From assembly GCF_014646295.1 (NCBI RefSeq), contig NZ_BMNE01000001.1:868001-932000 (forward strand): a stretch of 64,000 nucleotides of DNA. The letters are read 5' to 3'. This document shows positions 35,731 through 45,049 of this stretch, one piece after another (the stretch's first letter is position 1; each line of letters begins with the position of its first letter). The DNA is from Nocardia rhizosphaerihabitans. GTDB taxonomy: Bacteria; Actinomycetota; Actinomycetes; Mycobacteriales; Mycobacteriaceae. The notes under the pieces were generated by a model, which worked only from the letters and a program-made list of their open reading frames with translations, did not search any database and had not been told where the DNA came from. The translations under genes were made by a program, and so were the position numbers.

Positions 35731-36444
35731 ATGCATTATCTGGTGACGTTGGTGGGACGCGAAGACACTCCCGCCGCACGACCCGGTACGCCGGAGTTCG
35801 ACGCCGAGGTCGCGCGGTACGCGGAATTCGACGAGAAGGAAGGTGCGGCCGTCGCCGGTGGCGCGGCGCTGTTCCCGTCGGCGGAGGCGATCCAGGTACG
35901 CCGCTCGGGCGGGCGGACCCTGGTCACCGACGGCCCGTTCACCGAGCAGGCCGAGGTGGTCGGCGGGTTCTACGTGTTCGAAGCCCCCGATCTGGACGAG
36001 GCCATTCGGCTGGCGCGGCAGTTGCCCGCCGTCGAGAGCGGCGGGGTGGAGATCCGCCCGCTCGTCGAGTGGTCACCGCACGCCACCCCGCGTGCGGACT
36101 GGTGGTTGGCCCTGCTGTGGGAATCGCCCGCGGCGGTGGTCGAGCCGGGCACACCGGAGTGGGACGTCATGGCGGCCGAGCACGCGCGGTTCGGCGAGAA
36201 GTACGCCGACGCCCTCCGCGGCGGCGGCGCGCTGCGACCGCCGTCCACCGCGACCACGGTGCAGAGGCGCGACGGCCGACTCCTGCTGACCGACGGCCCC
36301 TATCCCGAGTTCGCCGAGGTGGTCGACGGGTTCTACCTGTTCACCGCCGAGGGACGCGACCGAGCCGCCGAGATCGCCGCGGCCGTCCCGCTCGGGGACA
36401 GTGGTCGCGCCGAGGTACGCCAGATCGTCGACCTGGGCGGCTGA
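35731..36444 (+). CDS. Tandem YCII/DGPF-domain protein
   Basis: 237 aa built of two YCII repeats: residues 1-110 (MHYLVTLVGRED... VTDGPFTEQAEVVGGFYVFE) and about 125-235 (WWLALLWESP... LTDGPYPEFAEVVDGFYLFT). DGPF proteins are the standard neighbours of ECF42 sigma factors, and one follows here with 2 bp between stop and start. ATG 35731 has GAGGAAGG upstream. Confidence 0.9.
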   Translation: MHYLVTLVGREDTPAARPGTPEFDAEVARYAEFDEKEGAAVAGGAALFPSAEAIQVRRSGGRTLVTDGPFTEQAEVVGGFYVFEAPDLDEAIRLARQLPAVESGGVEIRPLVEWSPHATPRADWWLALLWESPAAVVEPGTPEWDVMAAEHARFGEKYADALRGGGALRPPSTATTVQRRDGRLLLTDGPYPEFAEVVDGFYLFTAEGRDRAAEIAAAVPLGDSGRAEVRQIVDLGG

Positions 36445-36446
36445 GC

Positions 36447-37679
36447 GTGCGCACCGACCCGCCCGTGACGATCGACGCGGTCTACCGCGCGGAGTTCGGG
36501 CGGGCCGTGGCGACGGTGGCCGCACTGACCGGGGATATCGGACTCGCCGAGGACGCGGTGCAGGAGGCGTTCGCCGACGCGGTGCGCACCTGGCCCGAAC
36601 GCGGGTGGCCCGCCAACCCGGGCGCGTGGATCACCACCGCCGCCCGCCATCGCGCCCTCGACCGGCTGCGGCGGGAATCGGCGAGGGCGGACAAGGAACA
36701 CGGCGCGGCGCTGCTGCGCTCACCGGTCGAGGAGGCCGAGGTGTCCCCGGTGACCGACGACCAGTTGCGGATGATCTTCACCTGCTGCCATCCGGCACTG
36801 TCACCGCCTTCCCAGGTGGCGTTGACGCTGCGCCTGGTATGCGGTCTGCGCACCGCCGAGATCGCGCGCCTGTTCCTGCAACCGGAACACACTGTCGCGC
36901 AACGACTCACCCGAGCCAAGACGAAGATCCGCCAGGCGGGCATCCCGCTGCGGGTGCCGCCACCGCACCTGCTGGCCGACCGGGTGCCGGTGGTGCTGGC
37001 CTGCGTGTATCTGGTGTTCACCGAAGGGTATTCGGCGACGTCGGGTCCGGCCGCCGTCCGTGCCGAATTGTGTGACGAGGCGATCCGGCTCGGCAGGCTG
37101 GTGTGTGGGCTGCTGCCCGGCGAATCGGAGGCGCGGGCGTTGCTCGCGCTGATGTTGTTGCAGGACAGCAGGCGCGCGCAACGGCGTTCGGATGACGGGG
37201 AGTTGGTGCCCCTGGAGGACCAGGACCGCGCGAGGTGGGATCGTGCGGCCATCGCGGCCGGTTTATCCTCCCTGGACTCGGCCGCCGCCGGAGCCGGACC
37301 CTATCTGGCGCAGGCACGCATCGCCGCCGCACATGCGAGCGCACCGAGCTGGTCGGAAACAGATTGGCACGCGGTACTGGCCGGCTACGACGAACTGCTC
37401 GGGTATCTCGAGTCGCCCGTGGTCCGCGTGAACCGCGCCGTAGCCGTCGGTTTCGCGCACGGCTTCCCGGCGGGGCTCGCGGCCCTCGACGAAGTCGCGG
37501 CGGACCCGCGCCTGGCCGGCACCCACCTGGTCGGCGCCACCCGCGCCGAGCTGCTGCGCCGTGCGGGCCGCCCGCGCGAGGCGGCCGAGCACTACCGGGC
37601 CGCGCTGACGCTGGTCGGCAACGATGAGGCACGCCGCTTCCTGGCGCGCCGCCTCGCCGAGGTCGAGACCGAACGCTGA
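36447..37679 (+). CDS. ECF42-type RNA polymerase sigma factor
   Basis: 410 aa. Sigma region 2 (GLAEDAVQEAFADAVRTWPERGWPANPGAWITTAARHRALDRLRR) is followed by region 4 (LSPPSQVALTLRLVCGLRTAEIARLFL) and a long C-terminal TPR-like extension (about 200 aa, LGRLVCGLLPGESEARALLALMLLQDSRR... AGRPREAAEHYRAAL). That extension and the DGPF partner mark ECF42, which works without an anti-sigma factor. GTG start at 36447. Likely targets include the upstream gene itself. Confidence 0.9.
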   Translation: MRTDPPVTIDAVYRAEFGRAVATVAALTGDIGLAEDAVQEAFADAVRTWPERGWPANPGAWITTAARHRALDRLRRESARADKEHGAALLRSPVEEAEVSPVTDDQLRMIFTCCHPALSPPSQVALTLRLVCGLRTAEIARLFLQPEHTVAQRLTRAKTKIRQAGIPLRVPPPHLLADRVPVVLACVYLVFTEGYSATSGPAAVRAELCDEAIRLGRLVCGLLPGESEARALLALMLLQDSRRAQRRSDDGELVPLEDQDRARWDRAAIAAGLSSLDSAAAGAGPYLAQARIAAAHASAPSWSETDWHAVLAGYDELLGYLESPVVRVNRAVAVGFAHGFPAGLAALDEVAADPRLAGTHLVGATRAELLRRAGRPREAAEHYRAALTLVGNDEARRFLARRLAEVETER

Positions 37680-37705
37680 ACGCCACCATCGTCGGAAGCG
37701 ACGAA

Positions 37706-37745
37706 AAGACCCCTGACCGGGCGTATCGCCTGACCAGAGGGTCTT
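37706..37745. terminator. Hairpin between the sigma gene and the tRNA fragment
   Basis: AAGACCC (37706-37712) pairs with GGGTCTT (37739-37745), with an inner GGCG/CGCC stem around a TAT loop. On the minus strand it lies 9 nt beyond the tRNA-Val 3' fragment and ends in TTTT, as a tRNA terminator would. Confidence 0.7.
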
Positions 37746-37753
37746 CATCCGGG

Positions 37754-37779
37754 GGTCCCCGCTGGTTTCGAACCAGCGA
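37754..37779 (-). repeat. 3' fragment of tRNA-Val, putative att site
   Basis: 26 nt that match the T-arm and 3' acceptor strand of tRNA-Val(CAC) (49625-49650) at 25 of 26 positions and in the same orientation. The mismatch is in the acceptor strand. The 5' part of a tRNA is absent: upstream sequence does not fold into D or anticodon arms. I read it as the displaced tRNA end of an integration event. Confidence 0.6.
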
Positions 37780-37848
37780 AAGCGCGGATGCCGAAACCGG
37801 CCACTATCTCGAAAAATGGGCGCCCAACTGCTACCGCACCCCGCGGCC

Positions 37849-38925
37849 TCAGGCGGTCGCGATCAGTGCTCCGGCCAGGGCGAGCATGGTGACCCACAGG
37901 GTCGAGCCGGTCGCCAGCACGATCGGGCGGGCGCCGATCCGGGCCAGCGAGCGCAACCGTACCCCGGTGCCGAGCGCGAACATGGCCGCGGTGAGCAAGA
38001 CCGTCTGTATCTCACGCGCGAGGTCCAGCGCGGCGGAGGGAATCACGCCGGTCGACCGAATCGCCGCGCAGGCGAGGAAGGCCAGCACGAACAACGGCAC
38101 CAGCGGCGGCTGGTGCCCCGCCGCCATGGATTCGGCGGTCTGGCTACGCCGGATGTGCCAGCTGATGGCCGCCAGGACCGGCGCGAGCAGAACGACCCGG
38201 GCGAGTTTGACCACCACCGCGATCGTGAGCGCGGTCCCACCGAGCGCCCCACCCACAGCGACCACCTGAGCGACCTCGTGTACCGCGGCGCCCGCCCACA
38301 CCCCGCTGGTTGCCGCTTCCAGCCCGAGCGCATGGGCCGCGGGTGGGATGATCGCGATCAGCAGCGTCCCGAACACCACCACCAGTGCGATCGAGGTCAG
38401 GACTTCTTCTTCGTCGGCGTCGACGACGCCGTCGGCCGCGGCGACCGCAGCGGCGCCGCAGATCGAGAATCCGCAGGCGATCAACAGCCGCTGGGTCCAC
38501 CCGACGCCGAGCATCCGGCCGAACAACATGGTGCCGCCGATTCCCGCGACGACCACGACAAGCACGACAAGCAGGGTCGCGGGGCCGAGTCCGAGGATAT
38601 CGGTGAAGGTCACCTGCAACCCGAGCAGTGCGACTCCGATCCGGAGCAGCCGCTTGGCGCAGAACTGCAATCCGGGCCGGATGCGTTGGGGAATATCAAT
38701 GACATTCGCGGCGATCGCACCTACCAGAATCGCAGCCAGCAGCGGGCTGATGGCGGAGAACCGCCGGGTGGTCAGCAAGATGGCGGCGACGACAACGGCG
38801 GTGAGCAGCAGCCCGGGCACGTACTCGCTCCCCCATTGCCGCGCGCGGCGCACACGCGATGGATGTACCGGTTTCCCCGGTACGAGCGATTCGCTCACCA
38901 GGTCGGATGCAGTGGGCTGGGGCAT
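37849..38925 (-). CDS. YeiH-family putative sulfate exporter (PSE)
   Basis: 358 aa with about ten membrane helices. Family motifs: LAAILVGAIAANVIDIPQRIRPGLQFCAKRLLRIGVALLGLQV, and GFSICGAAAVAAADGVVDADEEE. YeiH proteins are annotated as sulfate exporters but the substrate is not proven. ATG 38925 (MPQPTASDLV); longer readings run into non-coding sequence. First gene beyond the tRNA fragment. Confidence 0.88.
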   Translation of the reverse strand: MPQPTASDLVSESLVPGKPVHPSRVRRARQWGSEYVPGLLLTAVVVAAILLTTRRFSAISPLLAAILVGAIAANVIDIPQRIRPGLQFCAKRLLRIGVALLGLQVTFTDILGLGPATLLVVLVVVVAGIGGTMLFGRMLGVGWTQRLLIACGFSICGAAAVAAADGVVDADEEEVLTSIALVVVFGTLLIAIIPPAAHALGLEAATSGVWAGAAVHEVAQVVAVGGALGGTALTIAVVVKLARVVLLAPVLAAISWHIRRSQTAESMAAGHQPPLVPLFVLAFLACAAIRSTGVIPSAALDLAREIQTVLLTAAMFALGTGVRLRSLARIGARPIVLATGSTLWVTMLALAGALIATA

Positions 38926-39053
38926 GATCGAGGTGTTCCGTGCTTTCGCTCTCGGCAACCGTGGCGAAAGGCGGCCGACGGTTGATGGTGGTGGCAGTCC
39001 GTCGGGCTGGGTGGCGCAGTCACATGCCTGTGCCACCCAGACGACGGTGCGGG

Positions 39054-39812
39054 CTACTTGGCCGGGACGGTGGCCGGGTCCTTGCACTGCGCCTGCTCCG
39101 GCGGGCACGGAGCGAAGACCGTGGAGAAGTACTGAATCGCGGAGAACACCAAGATCGGCCCACCCGCCAGCAGCAGGCCGGCCATCGTGCCGACGGCACC
39201 CAACGTCGCCGCGCCGACCACGCAACCCGCGATCGTGGCGCCGACAACCGGCGCCAACAGGACGATGAGCGGGCTGGAGAGCACCGCGCCGGCTCCGGCG
39301 CCGAGTAGACAACCGACTCCGCCACCGATCACGGCGCCGACAACGGCGCTCACGGCCGCGCCGATGCCAGCCCGTTGGGCGAAGACGCCGAGCGCCTGCG
39401 CGTCACGCGGTACGAACGACTCGGCGACCTGCGTAGCGGCTTGGTCGACCGATATCGCCTCGGCCCGCGTAGTCGCGGCGACCGGTTGCCCACCCGTCCT
39501 GGCCGGGGTGAGACGCGCCGTGGTTCCGTCGATCCGCGCGGCGATGGGGTAGGCCGTGTCGTCGAGCTGGTACTGCAGGGGAATCGCGGCGAGCGGCTGA
39601 TCGGCGGCATCGCGGATCAGCAGCTGGGAGTCGATCTGCTCGATCCTGCCCCCGTCGAGTTTCACTACGGCCGAATCGCCGTCCCTGGTGACCTCGTAGC
39701 GCACCCCGGATGCCTGGGGAGCAGGCTCCGGAACCGCACCCGCGGTCGCGGCGGTCATAGCAACCGCGACCGCGGCGAGCACGGCGGTCGCCGTCGCTGA
39801 TTTCATCCTCAT
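39054..39812 (-). CDS. Secreted hypothetical protein with glycine-rich hydrophobic core
   Basis: 252 aa. A signal peptide (MRMKSATATAVLAAVAVAMTAATAGAVP) precedes a polar domain (RYEVTRDGDSAVVKLDGGRIEQIDS, residues about 37-110) and a long Gly/Ala/Val-rich hydrophobic stretch (GIGAAVSAVVGAVIGGGVGCLLGAGAG..., about 150-230), which may insert in a membrane. Cys pairs near the C terminus (CPPEQAQC). I do not recognise the family. Confidence 0.75.
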   Translation of the reverse strand: MRMKSATATAVLAAVAVAMTAATAGAVPEPAPQASGVRYEVTRDGDSAVVKLDGGRIEQIDSQLLIRDAADQPLAAIPLQYQLDDTAYPIAARIDGTTARLTPARTGGQPVAATTRAEAISVDQAATQVAESFVPRDAQALGVFAQRAGIGAAVSAVVGAVIGGGVGCLLGAGAGAVLSSPLIVLLAPVVGATIAGCVVGAATLGAVGTMAGLLLAGGPILVFSAIQYFSTVFAPCPPEQAQCKDPATVPAK

Positions 39813-39906
39813 GATCGGTCCTCATCTTCAATCGTTGACACCGGACCAGCGCAGAGTCGCCGGCATCCGGCGTTGTGGGGCACCGCGGCCCCGGATCCGG
39901 CGCCGG

Positions 39907-41499
39907 TCAGCTGCCGGAGACTGTTGCCCCGCTGTAGGCCGCCGGGGGCTGGGCGCGGACGGCGAGTTCGCGTTTCAGGATCTTGCCGCTGGCGGTCGTC
40001 GGCAGCTCGGTGGTGAACTCGATGACGCGCGGATATTTGTAGGAGGCCAGCTGCTCCCGTGACCAGGCGATGAGATCGGCTGCGCTGACAGTCGTTCCGC
40101 GCTCCGGCACGATGAAGGCCTTGATCTCCTCGCCGTAGTGCGCGTCGGGAATTCCGATGACCGCGGCGAGCGACACCGCGGGATGAGTGAGCAGTAATTC
40201 TTCGATCTCGCGGGGATAGACATTGAATCCACCGCGCACGATCATGTCCTTGGCTCGATCGACGATGTAGTAGAAACCGTCGGCATCGCAGCGCGCGAGG
40301 TCACCGGTACGGAACCAACCGTCCCGCATGACCTCGGCGGTGGCCTCGGCGCGGTGGTGATAGCCCTTCATCACGTTGTGCCCACGTAGCGCGATCTCGC
40401 CGATCTCCCCGGCACCGGTGACGGTGTTCCACTCCGGGTCGATCAGTCGGGCTTCGACGCCCCAGACCGGGATCCCGATGGATCCGGGCCGCGGATCGCG
40501 GCCGGGATCGGCGAACATCGCGAGCGGGGAGGTTTCCGACAGCCCGTAGCCCTCGAGGATCTGGACGCCGAAGCGCTGGGCGAACTGCGACAGCATCTCG
40601 ACGGGGAGCGCGGCCCCGCCGGACACGGCCTTGCGAAGGGTGCCGGCGATCAGGTCGATATCGACGGTGCCGTCGAGGGCGTTGAGCAGCCCCCAATACA
40701 TGGTCGGCACACCGGCGAAGAAGGTGATGCGCTCCTGCGCGAGCGTCCGCAACGCGGTCCCGGCGTCGAAGCGCGGCAACAACACCAGGGTGGCGCCGAC
40801 CGATAGGCCGGCGTTCATGTTGATGGTCTGGCCGAACGAATGGAACAACGGCAGGGTCACCAGGTGGCTGTCGGAGCGCTCGGGACTGTTGTCGAACAAC
40901 CGGTTCGCGGTCAGTGCGTTCATGACCATGTTGGCGTGGGTGAGTTCGGCGCCCTTGGGTGTTCCGCTGGTGTAGAGGATGACCGCGGTGTCATCAGGAT
41001 TGCGACTGACGGTGTCGAAATCCCGCGGACACGACGCGACCGCCTGGGCCATGGTGTCGATGCCGGCATACGGGGAATCGGCTCGACCGTCGGTGGTGAT
41101 CACCACCATCTCCCGGCAGCTCGACGCCGCCACGAAACCCTCTCGCCCGTACTCACCCATCGGCAGCTCGGCGCCTCCTTCGTAACAGAAGTAGAACCGG
41201 GCCCCGGAATCGGTGAGATGGTAGGCGATTTCGCGTGCGCGCAGCAGAATGTTGAGCGGGACGACGACCCCGCCCGCCTTGAGAATGCCGTAATAGGCGA
41301 CGACGAATTCAGGCAGGTTCGGGCACGACAGCGCCACCTTGTCGCCGGGTTCGAGGCCACGCGCGGTCAACAGCTGCGCCACCTGGTTGGCCCGCGCGTC
41401 CAGTTCGACGTAACTCAACCGCTCGGTACCCAGCACGATCGCCTCGGCATCGGGTTGCCTGCGGGCCGTATCTTCCAGCAGGACAGCGAGATTGAACAC
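39907..41499 (-). CDS. Acyl-CoA synthetase (AMP-binding) with a shortened P-loop
   Basis: 530 aa ANL-superfamily ligase. The order of motifs is complete: YTSGTPKGAELTH (A3), YGLSETSP (A5), TGDLA (A7), GGFNVYPREIEELL (A8) and the C-terminal lysine in TASGKILKREL (A10). The A3 loop normally reads YTSGTTGxPKG; here three residues (T-G-x) are missing, which should harm ATP binding. An in-frame 9-nt deletion between GGAACA repeats would explain it. Last gene of the eight-gene minus-strand operon; start ATG 41499, 43 bp after scoB. Confidence 0.88.
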   Translation of the reverse strand: MFNLAVLLEDTARRQPDAEAIVLGTERLSYVELDARANQVAQLLTARGLEPGDKVALSCPNLPEFVVAYYGILKAGGVVVPLNILLRAREIAYHLTDSGARFYFCYEGGAELPMGEYGREGFVAASSCREMVVITTDGRADSPYAGIDTMAQAVASCPRDFDTVSRNPDDTAVILYTSGTPKGAELTHANMVMNALTANRLFDNSPERSDSHLVTLPLFHSFGQTINMNAGLSVGATLVLLPRFDAGTALRTLAQERITFFAGVPTMYWGLLNALDGTVDIDLIAGTLRKAVSGGAALPVEMLSQFAQRFGVQILEGYGLSETSPLAMFADPGRDPRPGSIGIPVWGVEARLIDPEWNTVTGAGEIGEIALRGHNVMKGYHHRAEATAEVMRDGWFRTGDLARCDADGFYYIVDRAKDMIVRGGFNVYPREIEELLLTHPAVSLAAVIGIPDAHYGEEIKAFIVPERGTTVSAADLIAWSREQLASYKYPRVIEFTTELPTTASGKILKRELAVRAQPPAAYSGATVSGS

Positions 41500-41542
41500 A
41501 GATCAGCCTTTCGGGAATTATCGGAACCTGCACCGGGCCGGA

Positions 41543-42199
41543 TCAGTACGCCGCGTGCAGGTCGGCGGCGGTGGCCTCCCGGACCTGGGCCTCGGTGACA
41601 CCGGGCGCGCATTCCCGCAACGCCAGCCCGGTCGGGGTGACATCGATGACGGCCATGTTGGTCACGATCCGGTGCACCACCTGTTCCCCGGTCAGCGGAA
41701 GCGTGCAGCGGGGAACGATCTTCGGTGCGCCGTTCTTGTCGGTGTGCTCCATGAGGACGATGACTCGGCGGGCGCCGTGGACCAGGTCCATCGCCCCGCC
41801 CATGCCCTTGACCATGTGCCCGGGAACCATCCAGTTGGCCAGGTCACCGGTCGCCGAGACCTGCATGCCCCCGAGGACGGCCGTGTCGATGTGGCCACCA
41901 CGGATCATCCCGAAGCTGGTCGCGGAATCGAAGAATGATGCCCCCGCGAGCACGGTCACGGTTTCCTTGCCCGCGTTGATCAGATCGGCGTCGATCTCGG
42001 CCGCGGCCGGGTACGGTCCGGTGCCGAGGATGCCGTTCTCCGAGTGCAGCGTCACGCGCACGCCCTCGGGCAGATGATTGGGGATCAGGGTCGGCAGGCC
42101 GATGCCGAGGTTCACATACTCACCGGAGCGCAGTTCGAGCGCGGCCCGCGCCGCCATATCGGTCCGCGACCAGCCGAGAGCTGTTGCAGCGGTAGTCAT
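41543..42199 (-). CDS. scoB: 3-oxoacid CoA-transferase, subunit B
   Basis: 218 aa, class I CoA-transferase beta subunit. The active-site glutamate is in [10 protein letters not shown] (about residue 54), with [17 protein letters not shown] and [11 protein letters not shown] as further family blocks. With subunit A it moves CoA from succinyl-CoA to acetoacetate (or a similar 3-oxoacid). It starts 1 nt after subunit A ends. Confidence 0.93.
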   Translation of the reverse strand: MTTAATALGWSRTDMAARAALELRSGEYVNLGIGLPTLIPNHLPEGVRVTLHSENGILGTGPYPAAAEIDADLINAGKETVTVLAGASFFDSATSFGMIRGGHIDTAVLGGMQVSATGDLANWMVPGHMVKGMGGAMDLVHGARRVIVLMEHTDKNGAPKIVPRCTLPLTGEQVVHRIVTNMAVIDVTPTGLALRECAPGVTEAQVREATAADLHAAY

Positions 42200-42200
42200 A

Positions 42201-42965
42201 TCAGTTCTCCTGGGCGACGGTGCGCTTCTCGATGTGCTTGGTTTGCCTGCCGGTACGCACGACGCGGTCGACGAACACACCCGGCAGATGGACGTTGCCC
42301 GGGTCGATTTCACCCGCGGGGACGAGTTCTTCCACCTGCGCGATGCAGACCCGGCCCGCCATAGCGGCATTCGGATTGAAGTTGCGGGCCGACTTGTCGA
42401 ACACCAGATTGCCGTCGGTATCCCCGACGAGCGCGTGGACCAGGGCGAAGTCGGCCGTGATCGCCTGCTCGAGCACGTATCGCCGCTCGCCCCAGCGGCC
42501 ACCGAAGCTGCGCACCTCTTTGGGCGGTGACGCGACGGCGACCGAACCGTCGGGCGCGTACCGCCAGGGCAGGCCGCCCTCGGCGATCGGGGTACCGACC
42601 CCTGCGGGAGTGAAGAATGCGGGCACACCGGCACCGCCGGCCCGGAGTTTCTCCGCGAGGGTGCCCTGCGGAGTCAACTCGACCTCGATCTCGCCGGCCA
42701 GATACTGCCGGGCGAACTCCGCGTTCTCCCCTACATAGGAGGCGACGATGCGTCGTATTCGCTTGTCCCGAAGCAGGATTCCCAGTCCGACCGTGTCGGT
42801 GCCACAGTTGTTGGAGATGATCTCCAGGTCGGTGACAGCAGTGGCGGCCAATGCCTCGATGAGCATGTCGGGAATGCCGCACACCCCGAATCCACCGACG
42901 GCCAGGCTCGATCCGGAGGCGATATCGGCCACAGCGGCGGCAGCCGAGCCGACGACCTTGCTCAT
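42201..42965 (-). CDS. scoA: 3-oxoacid CoA-transferase, subunit A
   Basis: 254 aa. The alpha-subunit signatures are [16 protein letters not shown] (about 24-40), [11 protein letters not shown], and [33 protein letters not shown] 42965 overlaps the stop of the upstream hydrolase gene (ATGA). Needs ScoB for activity. Confidence 0.93.
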   Translation of the reverse strand: MSKVVGSAAAAVADIASGSSLAVGGFGVCGIPDMLIEALAATAVTDLEIISNNCGTDTVGLGILLRDKRIRRIVASYVGENAEFARQYLAGEIEVELTPQGTLAEKLRAGGAGVPAFFTPAGVGTPIAEGGLPWRYAPDGSVAVASPPKEVRSFGGRWGERRYVLEQAITADFALVHALVGDTDGNLVFDKSARNFNPNAAMAGRVCIAQVEELVPAGEIDPGNVHLPGVFVDRVVRTGRQTKHIEKRTVAQEN

Positions 42966-43555
42966 CGGAGCGCCTCCGCCCCAGCAGCGGTCGAGGCGAT
43001 CAGCTCGTTCAGCAATTCCTGCGCGCGCGGCCAGTCGCCATAGCCGGAAGCCGGATTGAGGTGGCCGACGTCTCCGAGATCTACCAGGCGACTGCCCCAG
43101 GCTTCGGCCATACCGGCCACCCGCCGATACGACGCGAGCGGGTCGGTGGTGGACGCGGCGACGACGCTGGGGAACGGCAGCCGCCGCCGGGGAATCGGGT
43201 TCCAGCCACCCGCCGCCAGTTCGTCCACGGTCGGATACCCGCTCGGCAGCGGAGTTTCCAGGTCGGCAGGCGTGGCCAGCAGCGCACCACGGATCGGTCG
43301 CCGGTGCTGCCGTGCCCAGTGCACGGTGATCATGACGCCGGCACTGTGCGCGACCAGCACCACCGGGCCGTCGATATCCGCGACGACAGCATCGAGTGCG
43401 GCGATGCGCGCGGCCAGGCTGAGTTTGTCGTGCTCGAGCGGCGCGACGGTGCGCACCTTGTCCAGGCGCTGGGCGAGCAGCGTCTGCCAATGCTCGGGGA
43501 CGTGGTCACGCAGTCCCGGCACGATCACGATGGTGGGTTCGGCGGTGTCTTGCAT
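42962..43555 (-). CDS. RBBP9/YdeN-type alpha/beta hydrolase
   Basis: 197 aa. The nucleophile elbow is VAHSAGV (about residue 70), and the oxyanion/His region is GDVGHLNPASGYGDWPRA, which is typical of RBBP9/YdeN serine hydrolases. A small esterase or amidase whose substrate is unknown. Its place in the operon suggests that it frees an acid or removes a side product. Confidence 0.88.
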   Translation of the reverse strand: MQDTAEPTIVIVPGLRDHVPEHWQTLLAQRLDKVRTVAPLEHDKLSLAARIAALDAVVADIDGPVVLVAHSAGVMITVHWARQHRRPIRGALLATPADLETPLPSGYPTVDELAAGGWNPIPRRRLPFPSVVAASTTDPLASYRRVAGMAEAWGSRLVDLGDVGHLNPASGYGDWPRAQELLNELIASTAAGAEALR

Positions 43556-43579
43556 GGTGTGCGGTGGTTCCTTTCGAGT

Positions 43580-44917
43580 TCACCGGCCGGGTGCCGGTGC
43601 GACGGCGGCGAGTGTGCGTAGCCCGGCGGGATAGAGACGTTTGCCGAGCAGGAGCGCCACGATCGCGAGCAGGTAAGCAAGCGGCGTGAGCCGCAGCGCT
43701 GCGGACAGTCCGAGCTGATCGGCGAGCACGCCGACGACGAACGGACCGAGGGCGAGCCCGAGCAGGCTGTTGGCCAGGGTCAAGGTGCCGAAAGCCGAGG
43801 CCCGCACCGACGGGTGGGTCAGGTTGGCGACCATGGCCGCGGTGGGGCCGGACGATCCGCCCGAGAAGAAGGCGCCGATACCGATCAGCAGCAACTGCGC
43901 GGGGCCCGCGGCGAGGCTGAAGCCCGTACCGAGGCACACCAGCGAGATGGCGCAGAACACGATCGCCGCGGACCATTTCCGGGACATGTCGACCCGGCTG
44001 ACCCGGTCGGTGATCATGCCGCAGCACACCATTCCGGAGCCGACGAGCAGGACGAATACCGAGGCGACCGCGCCGGCCCGGTCCGGCGCCAGATCGTAGT
44101 TGCGGTTGAAGAAGCTCGGCATCCACGACAGGAGCACCGCGGCCGTGAAGATCTGGAAGCCGCTGCCGACGTAGGCGCACACTACCGACGGGTTGGTGAA
44201 CAGCGTCGACACCGGGGCGCGGAAACCCGCGCCGTGTGGCCCTGCGTCACTCTGCTGATCGGCCGCGTTCCTGGCGAGTTTCACCTCGCTCACGACCACA
44301 CTGAACAGGGCGGCCAACAGCAGGCCGATGATCGCCATGGCGGCGAACGACCAGCGCCATCCGAACTGGACGGCGATCACGCCACCCAGGCCGACACCGA
44401 GAACGGATCCGAACGAACCGCCCGCCATGAACGCACCGCTCAGCGCGGCATGCATCCGGGGGGCGAAAACACCGAGCACCACGGCGATTCCGACGCTGCC
44501 GTAGGCGGCCTCGCCGACGCCGACAAGGAATCGGGCGGCCAGCATCTGCTCGTAGTTCGCCGCCACGGCGCACAGTAGTGTCGCGGCGCTCCACAGCACC
44601 GCCATCAGGACCAGACTGCGCACCCGCCCCCACCGGTCGGCCAGCACCGACAAAGGCAGGGTCAGAATGCCGACCATGAGCGCGACCACACTCGTGAGCG
44701 CGGCCAGCTTCGAATCCGACAGTGCCCATTCGGTTTTCAGGAAGGGAAAGACCGCGCTCAGCACCTGCCTGGACATGTAGTCGGCCAATAGCAGGCCGAA
44801 GGCCAGTAGGAAGACGACCCACGGGTAGCGCCGACGAGGTCCGGGATTTCGATCCGCCTCGACCGGGGCGGCGACCGTGTGGTCGGCCGCCCCGGCGACG
44901 GTAGTGTGCAACTTCAT
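43580..44917 (-). CDS. MFS transporter of the catabolic operon
   Basis: 445 aa, 12 membrane helices, with the MFS A-motif SVLADRWGRVRS after helix 2 (about residue 93) and ITDRVSRVDMSRKWSA in the second half. Of the organic-anion type (ACS/ACHS-like), likely the importer of the pathway substrate. ATG 44917 with GTAGGAG upstream. It is separated from BKACE by 132 bp with a palindrome, which may reduce expression of the downstream genes. Confidence 0.87.
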   Translation of the reverse strand: MKLHTTVAGAADHTVAAPVEADRNPGPRRRYPWVVFLLAFGLLLADYMSRQVLSAVFPFLKTEWALSDSKLAALTSVVALMVGILTLPLSVLADRWGRVRSLVLMAVLWSAATLLCAVAANYEQMLAARFLVGVGEAAYGSVGIAVVLGVFAPRMHAALSGAFMAGGSFGSVLGVGLGGVIAVQFGWRWSFAAMAIIGLLLAALFSVVVSEVKLARNAADQQSDAGPHGAGFRAPVSTLFTNPSVVCAYVGSGFQIFTAAVLLSWMPSFFNRNYDLAPDRAGAVASVFVLLVGSGMVCCGMITDRVSRVDMSRKWSAAIVFCAISLVCLGTGFSLAAGPAQLLLIGIGAFFSGGSSGPTAAMVANLTHPSVRASAFGTLTLANSLLGLALGPFVVGVLADQLGLSAALRLTPLAYLLAIVALLLGKRLYPAGLRTLAAVAPAPGR

Positions 44918-44980
44918 CGGTGCTCCTACGTGACCGGTGCGCCTAGACGGTGGGCGACGCACCGGAGCTGATGAGTAAGA

Positions 44981-45004
44981 CGCCGTCGCCGCGCGGCGAC
45001 GGCG
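44981..45004. repeat. Perfect 24-bp palindrome between BKACE and MFS genes
   Basis: CGCCGTCGCCGC followed directly by its reverse complement. It would form a hairpin in mRNA 46 nt past the BKACE stop; a second GC hairpin follows. Likely an intra-operon attenuator or mRNA-stabilising structure. Confidence 0.55.
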
Positions 45005-45049
45005 GGCGGCGAACGGGCAGGCGGGACGCACCCGCCCGTCGCCGACAGC

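Noticed and set aside
37754..37830. A complete tRNA gene at the tRNA-Val fragment
   Set aside because: Only the T arm and the 3' acceptor strand are present; no D arm, anticodon arm or 5' acceptor strand could be folded.
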